Source of the DNA: Diphasiastrum complanatum
Lineage: Eukaryota > Streptophyta > Lycopodiopsida > Lycopodiales > Lycopodiaceae
Assembly: GCA_029204225.1 (NCBI GenBank)
Contig: CM055103.1
Span: 49,042,378 to 49,106,377, forward strand
Reading direction: 5' to 3'
DNA: 64,000 bases
Part shown: in pieces, positions 20,066 through 30,013 of the stretch
How the letters are laid out: the number at the start of each line of letters is the position of its first letter
Position numbering within the stretch: the stretch's first letter is position 1
Notes under the pieces: generated by a model
Told to the model about the DNA's origin: nothing
Database searches by the model: none
The model's input: only the letters and a program-made list of their open reading frames with translations
Translations under genes and position numbers: made by a program

Positions 20066-20159
20066 TATGATGATGTGTGTGCTTACATGATGGTTAGTGT
20101 CGAGAACAATGAGCTTCTAAGCAGTTGTGTCATGTAGTCTTTGCATTTCTTGTTTCACT

Positions 20160-20625
20160 TTTTTTTGTCAACGATGAAGTTTTCTGGTTGCAATGGTTGA
20201 AGGAGGCCTAAATTATCACTGTCCTTAATTCTTGAAAGTGTTGTATAAGTTAGACCATGTGCTTTAAGACCTTTTGGATTGCATGCAAGTTTGTCCATTG
20301 TTAGTCCTTGTGCACGATGTATTGTTCATGGTGCAGCGAGTTGGACTGGAAATTGTTTTCTAGTGATGATGTTCAAATGATTGTTTCCAATTTGTATTTC
20401 TTTGACAAGCCATCATATAGGTGTCCATGTTCTATTGATTTGTTGGTTGTAAATATGAGTGTTTTTATATCTTATTTTGGCTCCTATATTTAAGTCAAAT
20501 AATTATATCCAGATAATGCCTTCAACCATTATTATTGTTTTCATTTTGAAGTATCCTTCGACACCGTTGACCAATCCACCCTTGATGTTTAGATTTGAAG
20601 TGCATAACTCAATCACATACCATGT
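20160..20625 (-). pseudogene. PIF1-type helicase C-terminal domain (Helitron/Helentron)
   Basis: Minus-strand reading from 20625: LNIKGGLVNGVEGYFKMK, then after stops RKQFPVQLAAP, TIHRAQGLTMDKLA and HGLTYTTLSRIKDSDNLGLL. These are the last helicase motifs of PIF1-family proteins encoded by Helitron-type rolling-circle transposons (VNG, Q/TIHxxQG, YxxLSR). Several in-frame stops mark decay. The Rep/HUH domain and the helicase N-terminus are not found to the right. Confidence 0.8.
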
Positions 20626-20639
20626 CTAATTTTGATAAT

Positions 20640-22430
20640 TGTGGGTACGTAGCCAAACATTAAAGCATTGAATTATCAGACAAATAATAAGAGATTACTA
20701 GTTACAAAGGCATTACATAGAAGCATTCATAGTAACATGATACTAATTGGAATAAAGGATAGATTGATTCAGTAAAAGAAATAAATCAGAATGGAAATGA
20801 GCACAAAGGAATTGTGGATCAAAGTCGTGTGCTCTTAGCTATCTCTGAGTAATTGTAGTTCTGTCACAGACATGATACTTCAATGTCTCCTCTTAAAAAA
20901 AAAAAGAATCATAATTGATTAGGTCCTGGTAGGGACATGGCAAATGCGGAATCATTGAAATGATTAAGTGCTAAAGTATCAAACACTTCACACAATATTA
21001 GCATGCTACAACTACACAATGATTTCACAGTATTCCACACTGACCATTCATTCAATAGAAGAAGGCAAGTACGGACTTCAAGCAGACATATTCCAATTGA
21101 AAGCAAGTAAGTATGGAAATAAAGACTAAAAAAACACGATCGATATGAGGAAAACCCATACCTCAGTGTGAGCATAGGTTACCAAAAATTAGAGAAGTAG
21201 CCATTTGAACTTGTCGTTTATGTCCATACTTGGACAAGTAGCGAGATCAGAGAACTAAAACTTTGCCACTTGTCATTGGAAGAATCCACAGGGCACCGAA
21301 AAAATCAGCAGGTAGGCAGATTCTCATGAAGGCCCAAAACAACAGCTATGTCGTAGACAGAATAGGCCACATATAAACAAAAATGAGAAAACAGTCCTCA
21401 GACAGGCGTAGGCAGGCTGTGACAGGCTAGTACATGCCATGTGGAAGCTCCAACGAGTTGTTTCAAGCTCCTTATAGATGACCGTCAAAAGCTATTTCGG
21501 CCGTAAATACAAGCGTCCTAAAAATTTGGTCGTCATAGCAGACAGGCACATACAATTCAAAAACGTCGTTTTGACATGCGCCTTTGTTTTTTTACTTGTA
21601 TATATTCACAATAAATATATTATACACATCACTTGAAATTTCATAAAAATTTCAGCACAAACTTTGACATTCATGATTCAACTTTCAGCCCTTCCAAGTT
21701 GGCGGCTCATCTTTAAAATTAGTACCCATCTCTAAACTATCAAATGTCATTTCGGATTTGAAGGTCAAATGGTTTTTCAAATCGTCATTGGAAAAAAAGC
21801 ATGACAGGTAGTCTAGATCGTCAAACTGCAAGGCTAGATCCAACGAGGGTACAGGGACAGTAGGCAGGGCCTGGAAGGTCTGATTTCACAATAGGAGGTC
21901 GCACAGTCCAGACACAAGCTAAAACAGAGTTTTAGGACCTCAAACGGATTTGTATAGGGGAATAGGTCTGATACAGGCCACAGACAGAGAGGATAGGGGC
22001 AACCAGGGCGTTAGGGCCACATTAGGTCTGATTGTAGGCTACAAACAGATTGATGAGGGCTACAACATAGATCCCAGGGCTGTAGGCTTCAAATAGGATA
22101 GATCTGTAGGTTGTAGGTATACCACATGAGTCGAAGTATACTGCAAATGTTGGTGAGGTTGCCTTCGATGTCTCTTTATTTGTGATTGGTTCTTTGTGGG
22201 CTGTGTGGGAGTGATTCTATCACTTCCAATTCTTTACTTAACCCATACAATTGATAGTTATCCCTAACTCCGACATACAAGCAGCCCATCAACAATAGGT
22301 TGTCTTCTCCTCTACTACAAGCAGCCATATCATTTAGCCTTAAAAAAATAGCACTACTCTTCAAACAAGCATTATAGCACGGAGTAAGCCCGAAGGTAAA
22401 TAAAGACACCTTGAATCCCACCAATCAATC
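20640..22430. other. Gap with no recognised gene
   Basis: No protein match is recognised. Short words (ACGTAGCCAAACATTAA at 20646) recur in the Copia LTR at 57335, so part may be decayed LTR. A minus frame at 22176-22424 (82 codons) has no recognisable domain. Confidence 0.4.
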
Positions 22431-22432
22431 CA

Positions 22433-23045
22433 TGTGAATAGTTTAACAATCAAATGTCCACTAACAATATGTCATCCCACTCAAACAAACATCAACCATA
22501 CTTCTCAATACATTGGAATATATCAATTTATCACCTTCAAGACTTCACCAACTGAAGATAAGCATGTAAACATCCAAGCAAGCACTAACAAATCGAGGAG
22601 TAGCAATCTTTCAACAGTTTCTCTCTGAATTCATTACACACACAACTATGCAATGGACTCATACCACTCTTCACTCTCAAATATTCCTCACACACCACAA
22701 TTGGATAGCTACAAGAAACAAACAACATGTAATTACCTCTCATCCAAAAACCTCAACCAAAACAACTCCATGCTTAAACCAACACTCAGTTATACACAAC
22801 AAATCTCAATTACCGTCAATCACCATCAAACAAACATGGCAATCTCCAAGTGAGCATCCAAGAAAACTAAGAAATGAATATCCATATCCCACTCTCAATC
22901 AAACACTGGCATGTAGATTTGTGTCTTTGCCTTAGAATTTGGCATAGATCTTGGATTTCAATCTATAGTTGATCTAAAGTGCAAACACAAAGCTTAGAAG
23001 ATCTTAATCACACATTAGGGCATATCTACACATGTGAATTTTCAC
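22433..23045 (+). repeat. Possible LTR ending at a tRNA-Met primer site
   Basis: The right end ATTTTCACA (to 23045) is followed directly by TGGTATCAGAGCC (23046-23058), the initiator-Met PBS, which fixes the LTR end. The start TGTGAATAGT at 22433 is a guess from end symmetry. Confidence 0.4.
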
Positions 23046-23058
23046 ATGGTATCAGAGC
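23046..23058 (+). other. Primer-binding site (initiator tRNA-Met)
   Basis: TGGTATCAGAGCC is an exact match to the complement of the plant initiator tRNA-Met 3' end, right after an LTR-like ...TTCACA terminus. Confidence 0.8.
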
Positions 23059-23825
23059 CTACCTAAGTGTTTGATGCATCTCTCATCAAAAGTTTGAAAT
23101 TTTTCCTAGAAATCAAGACCTAGAGAGTATAAATGCATCTCCCATGCTATCTTTGAGATTTTTAGATCAAGAGGGTTCATTATCATAAGGATTGAATCAG
23201 ATCTGGTACTGTGCAGAATTCAGTGCTCAGACACGTGTGAAGGATAGCCAAATTCATTTGGTTAGTTCTCTTCCAAGTTAGATCCAAATTTCATGCTAGA
23301 TAGCTTGTTTGAAAGCTAGTAGAGTCTAGATTGTGTGGCAATTGGTTTCAAATCAATTGGATCTTTCAATCAAAAGTTATACCCAATTGAATCAAGGTGG
23401 GCAGGGCACCCAACCTGGTTGGACACATCTATCTTTGTCTCTATCTTGCTTATTTGATCCAAAAATTCAAGAAAAGGCTTGCCAATCCCATCGATTTCAG
23501 ATCTAGTCATCTTTTTGAGGTCATGACCACATTGTTTCATACAATTACTTTGTATTTGAGTGATTTGTGGATTCTTTGAGTGTTTCATACATTCCAAAAT
23601 AGTTTGACCCAAACTTTGCCTATACTCCATCTTTGAGTGAGAAGTTGATCTAGTTTTGAGAGAGATTGGAAAAGCTACTGAGCTTGATCTCACATTTTGT
23701 TGCAAGATCTTGCATAGGAGTTGGTAGTACACCTTTATTGATCCTATAGTGAGAGAGAAGCAACATTATATTGTCACATTACAAGGAGTCTTCACTATTT
23801 CATGGCTTCTATGGGTTTCTTCCTA

Positions 23826-23997
23826 CTGGAATCTAGTGAAAGACTACCTACCTTCAACTATTCTATTTGGAAGGTTCCAAGATGTGATGGACATTGTACT
23901 TGGGATTGAGGAGGATCCTCAAGTCCTTCAAGAAGTACAAAGATATAAGAAGAGAGCTAGGATGGCTCTACATTATAATCCTCAAGGATCCGATTAA
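23826..23997 (+). pseudogene. Copia gag N-terminal fragment
   Basis: With one frame change the segment reads LPTFNYSIWKV (the Copia gag FxGxNYxxWK motif) and then DVMDIVLGIEEDPQVLQEVQ. It ends at a junction with a minus-strand Gypsy integrase near 23997. It belongs to the element whose PBS is at 23046. Confidence 0.5.
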
Positions 23998-24780
23998 GGA
24001 TCTCAGTTTGCCCATCAGCAGTAGAATGATAAGCAGTACCCATAAGAAGTTATACATCTAAAATACACATAAGCTCAATCCAAAAGGTAGATGTAAACTT
24101 ACTATCCCGATAAAAAAAGGATAGTACGTTGAGAACTATGTAGCTAAAAAATCTCGGATATAAAAAGACGTGCGCACTGCTCTCAACTGTAAAAGTACTA
24201 CGAACAAGTATAAAATGTGTCTGTTTTAAGAACCGATCTAGCACCACCATACATGAGTCATTACCAAGTCGGGTATGAGGAAGGCCAAAGATAAAGTCCA
24301 TAGAAATGTCTGTCCACTGGCGATGAGATATGGGCCAGCTGGGGAACAAAGCAAAGGAATATATATTACAAGCACAAAGGTACAGTCATAGATAAGATGT
24401 GCTAATTCAGACTTCATGGATGGCCAATGGAAATGGTCCTTAAGACATGCATAAGACTTTTGAAGCCCAAAATGGCCACTAATAGGAGAAGCATGAGCAT
24501 CAGACAACAATTGAGAACAAATGGATAGAGAACTAGGAATACATAAAGCACTATAATGATATAAATGATCATCAATAACATTATAAACCTGGAACTTCCG
24601 AGAGGAAAGAAATGGACGAGAACGATAAACATCACAAAAGTTAGGACAATACAAATATGCAGTCGGTAAATCATCAAACCAAGAAGGAACAAAAGCACCA
24701 GTGGAAACCAACTTTTGCATGATAGCAGGGTATTCCCAAACTTGCATAGAAGCCTGCGAGAGTTAGTTCCAAGCAAATTT
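23998..24780 (-). pseudogene. Gypsy integrase (minus strand)
   Basis: From right to left: the HHCC region (LSDAHASPISGHFGLQKSY, WPSMKSELAHLIYDC), core start WTDISMDFIFGLPHTRLGND (first Asp), VVLDRFLKQTHF, then FYRDSKFTSTFW (second Asp) and near 23990-24020 the last motif (GTAYHSTADGQTE). Frames 24238-24747 and 24050-24349 are joined by a shift. Only the integrase survives. Confidence 0.85.
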
Positions 24781-25364
24781 TAAAAAATCAGAGAAAAACT
24801 ATAAAAAATTCAAAAAACCCTTGTAAAAAATCAAAAAAATTCAGATCTTCATAAGAACTCTTGCAGATCTCTCTGAAGTTCCATCTCTATGAGACCAAGG
24901 CACAAAGAAGCTTGCGAGAGTTCGTTTCCAGTATAAGTGCCCTTGTGAAGGTTCCTAGTGAGAAAAGATGGGAAAATCCAACGGAACCCTTGCAAACACT
25001 AAAATTTTTAGTTCTAGTGGCCAAGAACCTTTGTAGAGAATTCTAAAGTGAGACAAGGACACAGAAGAGCCTATGAAGGTTAGTTTGATTCCAATGAGCA
25101 GAAAATTGGATTTGAGTGTCTAAAAATCACTAAATCAGAAGATCCATCAAATCCTTGCAGAAGTAACCTTCGCAAACCATTCCATTGAATTCAGAATGTC
25201 ATTTTACATAAGTGATGAAGTCTTCGAGAGTTAGTACGAATTATTGGTGAAGATCGGATAAAAAACGTGATCATGAACCCTCATAGACATTGAAATTTTT
25301 ACTTCCTACGAGACTTAACCTTCACAGAGATTTCCAGAGCTAGATCCATATCAAAGACCCTGCA
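24781..25364. other. Gap with no recognised gene
   Basis: Words such as CCTTCGCAGA/GAGTTAGT recur irregularly (24850-25330), suggesting an eroded repeat; no gene is seen. Confidence 0.35.
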
Positions 25365-26710
25365 TGTTGGAATTCTAATCTTCTCCTACTCATTCCTTTG
25401 CCCTCCTACTCTCAAGAATTCTATCTCTTAGAATCAGTCTGTAGAATTTCACGCAAAGTTGAATCAGGCAGAACCGCAAAGTCATCGCCAGATTACGATC
25501 TGACCGAAGGGAACCATTGAAACATCGTTTATAGAAAAGCACGGCTCAAATTGCAAATCGCAAGAAACCGCAAACCGCAAACCATAGGGAATCATTAAAA
25601 ACCTTAGGTTACTACCTACAAGCACTTGCAAAATCATCAATGGCAACGAAAGTAAAATCTCGTCGACCACCGCAAGTGGCCTTCTTACGATCTCCTACAA
25701 GTGACCAGAGTAAATTCTCCTCAACCGTTTTTAAATGTAAGCAATTATGATTATCAATGAGGTCGACCAGCGACGATGACTTACGAGTTCCTACGAAGTC
25801 AACTAACAATGGTTGACCCATCTCATCGTTTAGCCCCATAAGTTATTGCTTACGGTTATCAACGAAGGAAGCAAATGATCACCTACAAAGCAAATGATCA
25901 ACAGCTGATCGAACGACCAGCGGTTGTTCAATCAATTGCGGACAGGCTACGACCATCACGGCCTACATCTTTGCACTATGACACATACGGAAGATAAGTT
26001 ACTCTGTACTTCTCCTCCTTCACGACGCTCCAATAACGGATCTACGGATCTTGTTTAAACGGTTGTTAATCATCTTGTAAACTATAATTACAATAAATCA
26101 AAATACTTTGACAGCTATAAATATGTATCTGAACAAAGAGAAAGAGTAATAGGTGTTGTTGAGCTAAACAATCTGTATGCACAGAGTGATCAATACGACC
26201 AAAAGGTCTTATATAGCTAGCTCCTTAGAGTTAGTGATTTATATACACAGAGAGAGAGAGAGAAATCTAGAGCTGTAGCTATTGTTTTTTGAGTCTGTAA
26301 TTAGGAGCACGCGCTTGTCAGCGTTTCCTTTTATATATATACAGATTCGCTACTATTCAATACTTACGTTCTTGATTTAATGCATTTGTCTCTCTCACTC
26401 TCTTGCACACAAACACGATTATTAGAGATAGAGGAACGCATGGCTGTCCAAGACGCCTAATGCTTCGCAATCCTTCTATTACGGCAGTCACAGACTCCTA
26501 CTCTGATAATCCAAAAGGATAACAAGCTTTTGATTCTGTTCCCTAGATCATCCACGTTCCTTAAATCACAGTTACTACTGTGTTCAATATTTTCTTACTA
26601 TTGGTAGAGGCATCGTTTTACATCGTAATCGCCTCTCGTGTTCTGCTTCCATCACGTCCGCTGCAATTGTAATCAATTGTAGACCAAGCATTTCACATCA
26701 TACACCAACA
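25365..26710 (+). repeat. Candidate 5' LTR of + strand Copia element
   Basis: The right end ACACCAACA at 26710 is set by the primer site that follows (TGGTATCAAAGC, 26715-26726). TGTTGGAATT at 25365 is the best matching start (inverted TGTTGG/CCAACA). The 3' LTR is not in the window, so the start is unproven. A run of GA (26242-26262) and pyrimidine-rich sequence lie near its end. Confidence 0.45.
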
Positions 26711-26714
26711 TAAG

Positions 26715-26726
26715 TGGTATCAAAGC
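26715..26726 (+). other. Primer-binding site of the Copia element
   Basis: TGGTATCAAAGC, one base different from the initiator-Met site, lies four bases after the LTR end. Confidence 0.7.
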
Positions 26727-26805
26727 ATTGGTTCAGTGGATTACTAGAGTCCAAGATCTTTTTCCAAAAGCTATTCTAAATTATTTGTGTATAATTTTGA
26801 TCACT

Positions 26806-27699
26806 ATGGAAGGCACCTCAGAGATCCGCTTGATCTAAAAATTCCACGGAGATGACTTCCACATGTGGAAGTTCAAAATGAGAATGATCCTGATTGAAAA
26901 GGAGTTATGGGGATACGTTAACTGTTCTATAGCCAGACCGATAGAACCCAAACAGCTCCCAGCTTGGGAAGCCAAAGATGGCAAGGCTCTTGCCATTGTA
27001 TCTCTAAACCTTAAAGACACTCAAATTGCTCATGTATCCAATTGCACTACTTCCAAAGAAGCATGGGATACACTCACCAGCATCTACGAGACCTCAGATG
27101 TCTCGACTTGCCTCTTCTTGAGGAAGAAGGTGCTAACACTCAGAATGAGTGAAAGCACCTCAGTCAGCGACCATCTAAACGAGTTCAAACAATTGATGAA
27201 CCAACTGGCTGCAATAGGTTCTCCTAAATCAAAAGAAGACTCTACCATGTCTCTTCTTTCTAGTCTTCCGTCCTCCTATGATAATTTAGTGTTGCTTCTG
27301 AGCAATACCCTTGCGTTGTCTTTCCAAAAATTGACAATAAGCTTGTTGCAGGAAGAAGTCAAGAGGAAAAGCTTGTCCACATCTACGAGTTCCAAATCCA
27401 TGGCACTCTATTCAAACAAGCAACAATCCAAGAAGAAAAAAGGCTTCAATAATAAAAAGACAAAGGCAGAACACCCACCGGCATCACAACCACAACAACA
27501 GCAACAGTATAGTCACTCATCGTCCAAGACCAAGCTATTTTGCAGATATTGCAAAAGAACCAACCATGACATCAAGGACTGTCGCATCCTCAAGCACAAA
27601 GAAACAAAGAAGAAGATGCAGCAACACCAAGAAGGGCACTTTGAAACAGTCAAAGGATCTCAAGATGAAGAGAAGGTGCTGATGGTACAAGATCAATAG
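26806..27699 (+). pseudogene. Copia gag, nearly intact
   Basis: ATG at 26806 opens the frame; a TAA at 26836-26838 interrupts codon 11, and from 26839 the frame is open to the TAG at 27697-27699. Domains: the gag N-terminus (FHGDDFHMWKFKMRMILIEK), the UBN2-type capsid core (ISLNLKDTQIAHV.., KEAWDTLTSIYE, LRKKVLTLRMSES, DHLNEFKQLMNQL, LLSSLPSSYDNLV), a Lys/Gln-rich linker, and a zinc knuckle CRYCKRTNHDIKDC (CX2CX4HX4C). Only the one early stop and the TAG before protease separate it from an intact gag. Confidence 0.9.
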
Positions 27700-27972
27700 A
27701 GTAGAGATGCCCATCATTGGTATCTCGATTCAGGTGCTTCTTAGCACATGATGCCATGCAAGGACCTCTTCTCTACACTCACAGCTACAGAATCAAAATA
27801 CATTTTCTTTGGTGACTCCAGTTCACACCAAGTTGAAAGCCAAGGGTCTATTCAACTGTAGTTCTTTGATGGCATCACTAGGCAGCTTAATGGACCACTG
27901 TATGTACCCAAATTAGCAAAGAACCTTTTGTCTATTAGCGAGATCACAGATCAGGGCTATAGAGTTTTGTTC

Positions 27973-28116
27973 TGTTAGAAATCCATAAATCATAATTTGG
28001 ATGGACAGACTAGGATTTGAACCCAGGACCTCTCTCATACCAGATGGGATGCTCTACCATTGAGCTACCCGCCTTGTTTGATAGTAATCTCTAGAGTGTG
28101 GATTGATATTCCAACA
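27973..28116 (-). repeat. TRIM 3' LTR
   Basis: This 144-bp repeat is preceded (minus sense) by the purine tract. It carries a second tRNA-like unit (28003-28074) with mismatches in acceptor and anticodon stems. Confidence 0.88.
28003..28074 (-). other. Second tRNA-like copy in the other TRIM LTR
   Basis: Same layout as 28263-28334. Here the D loop keeps GG (AATGGTA) and the T loop is TTCAAAT, but the acceptor stem has one mismatch and several wobble pairs and the anticodon stem one mismatch. Confidence 0.65.
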
Positions 28117-28232
28117 CCTCCCATCAAGCCACACTTGGTTGGGGTCCTAGCTGTCACCTGCCCCACAACTTGGGCCACCTAACCATGGCTTTGACACCAT
28201 GAATTTTTAGGTCTAACTTGGCTCTGATACCA

Positions 28233-28376
28233 TGTTAGAAATCCATAAATCATAATATGGATGGACAGACTAGGATTCGAACCTAGGACCTCTCTCATAC
28301 CGGATGAGATGCTCTACTACTGAGCTATCCGTCCTGTTTGATAGTTCTCTCTAGAGTGTGGATTGATATTCCAACC
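28233..28376 (-). repeat. TRIM 5' LTR
   Basis: This 144-bp repeat is followed (minus sense) immediately by the tRNA-Met primer site. It carries the better-preserved tRNA-like unit (28263-28334). Confidence 0.88.
28263..28334 (-). other. tRNA-like sequence within TRIM LTR
   Basis: On the minus strand these 72 nt fold as a full cloverleaf: acceptor GGACGGA/TCTGTCC (7 pairs, one G-U), U8-A9, D stem GCTC/GAGC, anticodon stem TCTCA/TGAGA with loop TCCGGTA (CGG at 34-36, but C rather than U at 33), a 6-nt variable region, T stem CTAGG/CCTAG and the canonical loop TTCGAAT. The A box (TAGCTCAGTAGTAG) and B box (GGTTCGAATCC) of a Pol III promoter are present. There is no CCA and no T-run right after it, and the D loop lacks GG, so it is tRNA-derived, not a plain tRNA gene. 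Confidence 0.75.
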
Positions 28377-28630
28377 TGTTCACTGCCAACCAATATACTA
28401 TTTTAGATGAGAACTCAAAGGAAATTCTCTCTACTTACAGAGAAGGAAATTGTACATACTGAGTCACGATGTTGCACTTTTTGTGAGTTGTTTAGATGCA
28501 AATTTATGGCATCAAAGATTAGGTCATTTAAACATGCGTTCAATCTTGTATATGCATCACAATAAAATGGTCAAGGGTTCAATATAATTGTTGTCACCAC
28601 AACTAATCGGCCTATTTGTGAAAAGGTAAG

Positions 28631-29253
28631 CCTATCATTGGCTTCCAACATGACTCCAATTGAGGTTTCCATGTAGCAATGACCTGATCTTCTCTTTCAA
28701 CCTGATTCAATGCACAAAGCACTCCTTTTAATGACATGCTTTCAAAAGAAATCACCAAGATTTGAAACTATCTCACAAATTCTCTTCTAGCACTTATCCA
28801 AGCAAATCAACACATAGAATCATGGAATCTTGATCAACCTATGATCTATCCTCAATCTCATGACTTTTGCCACTTCCTAAGATTGAAACACACTCAAATG
28901 AAGTCCATCAACCTCACTATCTAGAGATCCAATCAAAATTAGGGTTTTGACAAAATCACAAAAAATTGACTATTCCAAATCTACATGCAAATGCTGAAAA
29001 TTTGATATGCAATCTATAAGCCACCACCTAGGCTGATCCAACGATCCAAAAATTGGCCAAATCCAATATGTGAATTCAAAAATCAGAATTGAACAAGTAT
29101 ACTGACCTATTTAGTGTTTTGCTCTACAAAAGTTCCAATCTACAAAAGCAAAAAATCCGATTTTGGTGTAGAATCCTCTCTAGCATGCTCTAGCTGATAT
29201 CTTCACCAAATCATTGATAGATCTGATTTCCTCATTCATAACCTGAAACACAA
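28631..29253 (-). other. Internal leader of a minus-strand LTR element
   Basis: This non-coding stretch leads up to the primer site at 29254-29265. It is read on the minus strand as the region downstream of the PBS. No gag is recognised; the element is cut at the junction with the Copia element near 28630. Confidence 0.45.
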
Positions 29254-29265
29254 GCTCTGATACCA
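29254..29265 (-). other. Primer-binding site, minus strand
   Basis: The + strand GCTCTGATACCA is the complement of TGGTATCAGAGC, directly next to the LTR start at 29266. Confidence 0.8.
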
Positions 29266-29903
29266 TGTGAAAGATTTCAGATCCTTAAGATCCAATCTAC
29301 TTGAATGATATTTGGTTAGAAAGAGAAATTCACTACCAATCTCACCAACGTAGAAAAATCAGCATCTACACACAAATTGAGATGCAAACACCAATAGAAC
29401 TTGATCAAACTTGAATGAAATGATTATGTACTGTTGTTGTCCGTACAAAACAAGCAAGATTTTGTATTTGTGGATCCAAAAATAGCAAATATAGATCATT
29501 CTACACATAGAATTGCAAGCAATCACCAAGATAGTGCACCAATGGATAGTAGAATCCAAGAGAACCATGTATAAGAAATGAGATAGAGAAGAGAGAAGAT
29601 TGCTCTCTCCACGAGTTACATCCTTTTATAACAGGTCCAAACCCTATTTGGCCACTTGGCTTTCCCACCAAAATGCTAATTCTACTAATTTTGGGTCTAG
29701 ATTCAATGTACCCAACTATTCAAATTGAATCTACTCAAACTCGCATTCTAACTTTCCCACACTTTCAAAAAGTGTCCATTCAAATGAAATTTAGACTAAT
29801 GAACTTTGAAAAGTCAACCTCTAAGTCTAAAACAAGTTTTGGCCTCAACATGCCAAATATGGAAATATTGCAAAATGTGATGAAACTAGTTGAATCTTTC
29901 ACA
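29266..29903 (-). repeat. 5' LTR of a minus-strand element, 10-bp inverted ends
   Basis: This 638-bp repeat has ends TGTGAAAGAT and ATCTTTCACA, a perfect 10-bp inverted pair. A TATA box in the minus sense (TTATAAAAGG) lies near 29630, followed by GA-rich sequence, as expected for U3/R. The partner LTR is not seen. Confidence 0.7.
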
Positions 29904-30013
29904 AGTAGTTATGCAGATTGTGTAAAAACATGAAGAATCTGTAGGTCTGGATAAAAGTTGGATGAAGATTAAAATGTCGATTAGTTGATTAGTAGGAGAA
30001 TAATCCAACACTT
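29904..30013. repeat. Truncated Copia LTR end
   Basis: Matches 17195-17287: both contain AAGATTAAAATGTCGATTAG and end GAGAATAATCCAACA. It is an LTR fragment left of unrelated sequence, and the 29266-29903 LTR abuts it exactly. Confidence 0.7.

Larger units (their letters stand above)
27973..28376 (-). mobile_element. TRIM retrotransposon whose LTRs carry a tRNA-like sequence
   Basis: This 404-bp element lies in minus orientation: two 144-bp terminal repeats (28376-28233 as 5' LTR, 28116-27973 as 3' LTR), 116 bp between them, a primer site TGGTATCAGAGCCAAG (28232-28217) directly inside the 5' LTR, and a purine tract GATGGGAGG (28125-28117) directly before the 3' LTR. Perfect 5-bp target duplications TGTTC flank it (27968-27972, 28377-28381). 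The LTRs start TGTTGGAATATC and end TTTCTAACA on the minus strand (last outer base changed at 28376) and differ at about 13 sites. No protein is encoded. Half of each LTR is a tRNA-like sequence in the same sense as the element. Confidence 0.88.
27700..28630 (+). pseudogene. Copia protease and pre-integrase region, split by a TRIM
   Basis: Directly after gag the frame reads WYLDSGAS (protease active site), then TAG, then HMMPCKDLF, and continues with YVPKLAKNLLSISEITDQGY up to 27972. There a 404-bp TRIM is inserted. After the second TGTTC target copy the same frame resumes (ILDENSKEILSTYREG) and reaches the pre-integrase motif LWHQRLGHLNMRS near 28510-28545. The element is lost after about 28630. 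The clean resumption of frame confirms the insertion boundaries. Confidence 0.85.

Noticed and set aside
22434-22935. Overlapping + frames rich in Thr/Ser/Asn/His
   Set aside because: CA-rich DNA gives open frames in more than one register; the stretch probably is LTR sequence ending at the primer site 23046.
28003-28334. Two ordinary tRNA genes
   Set aside because: Both lie inside LTRs of a TRIM with target duplication, lack a U at position 33 and a downstream T-run, and carry stem or loop defects.
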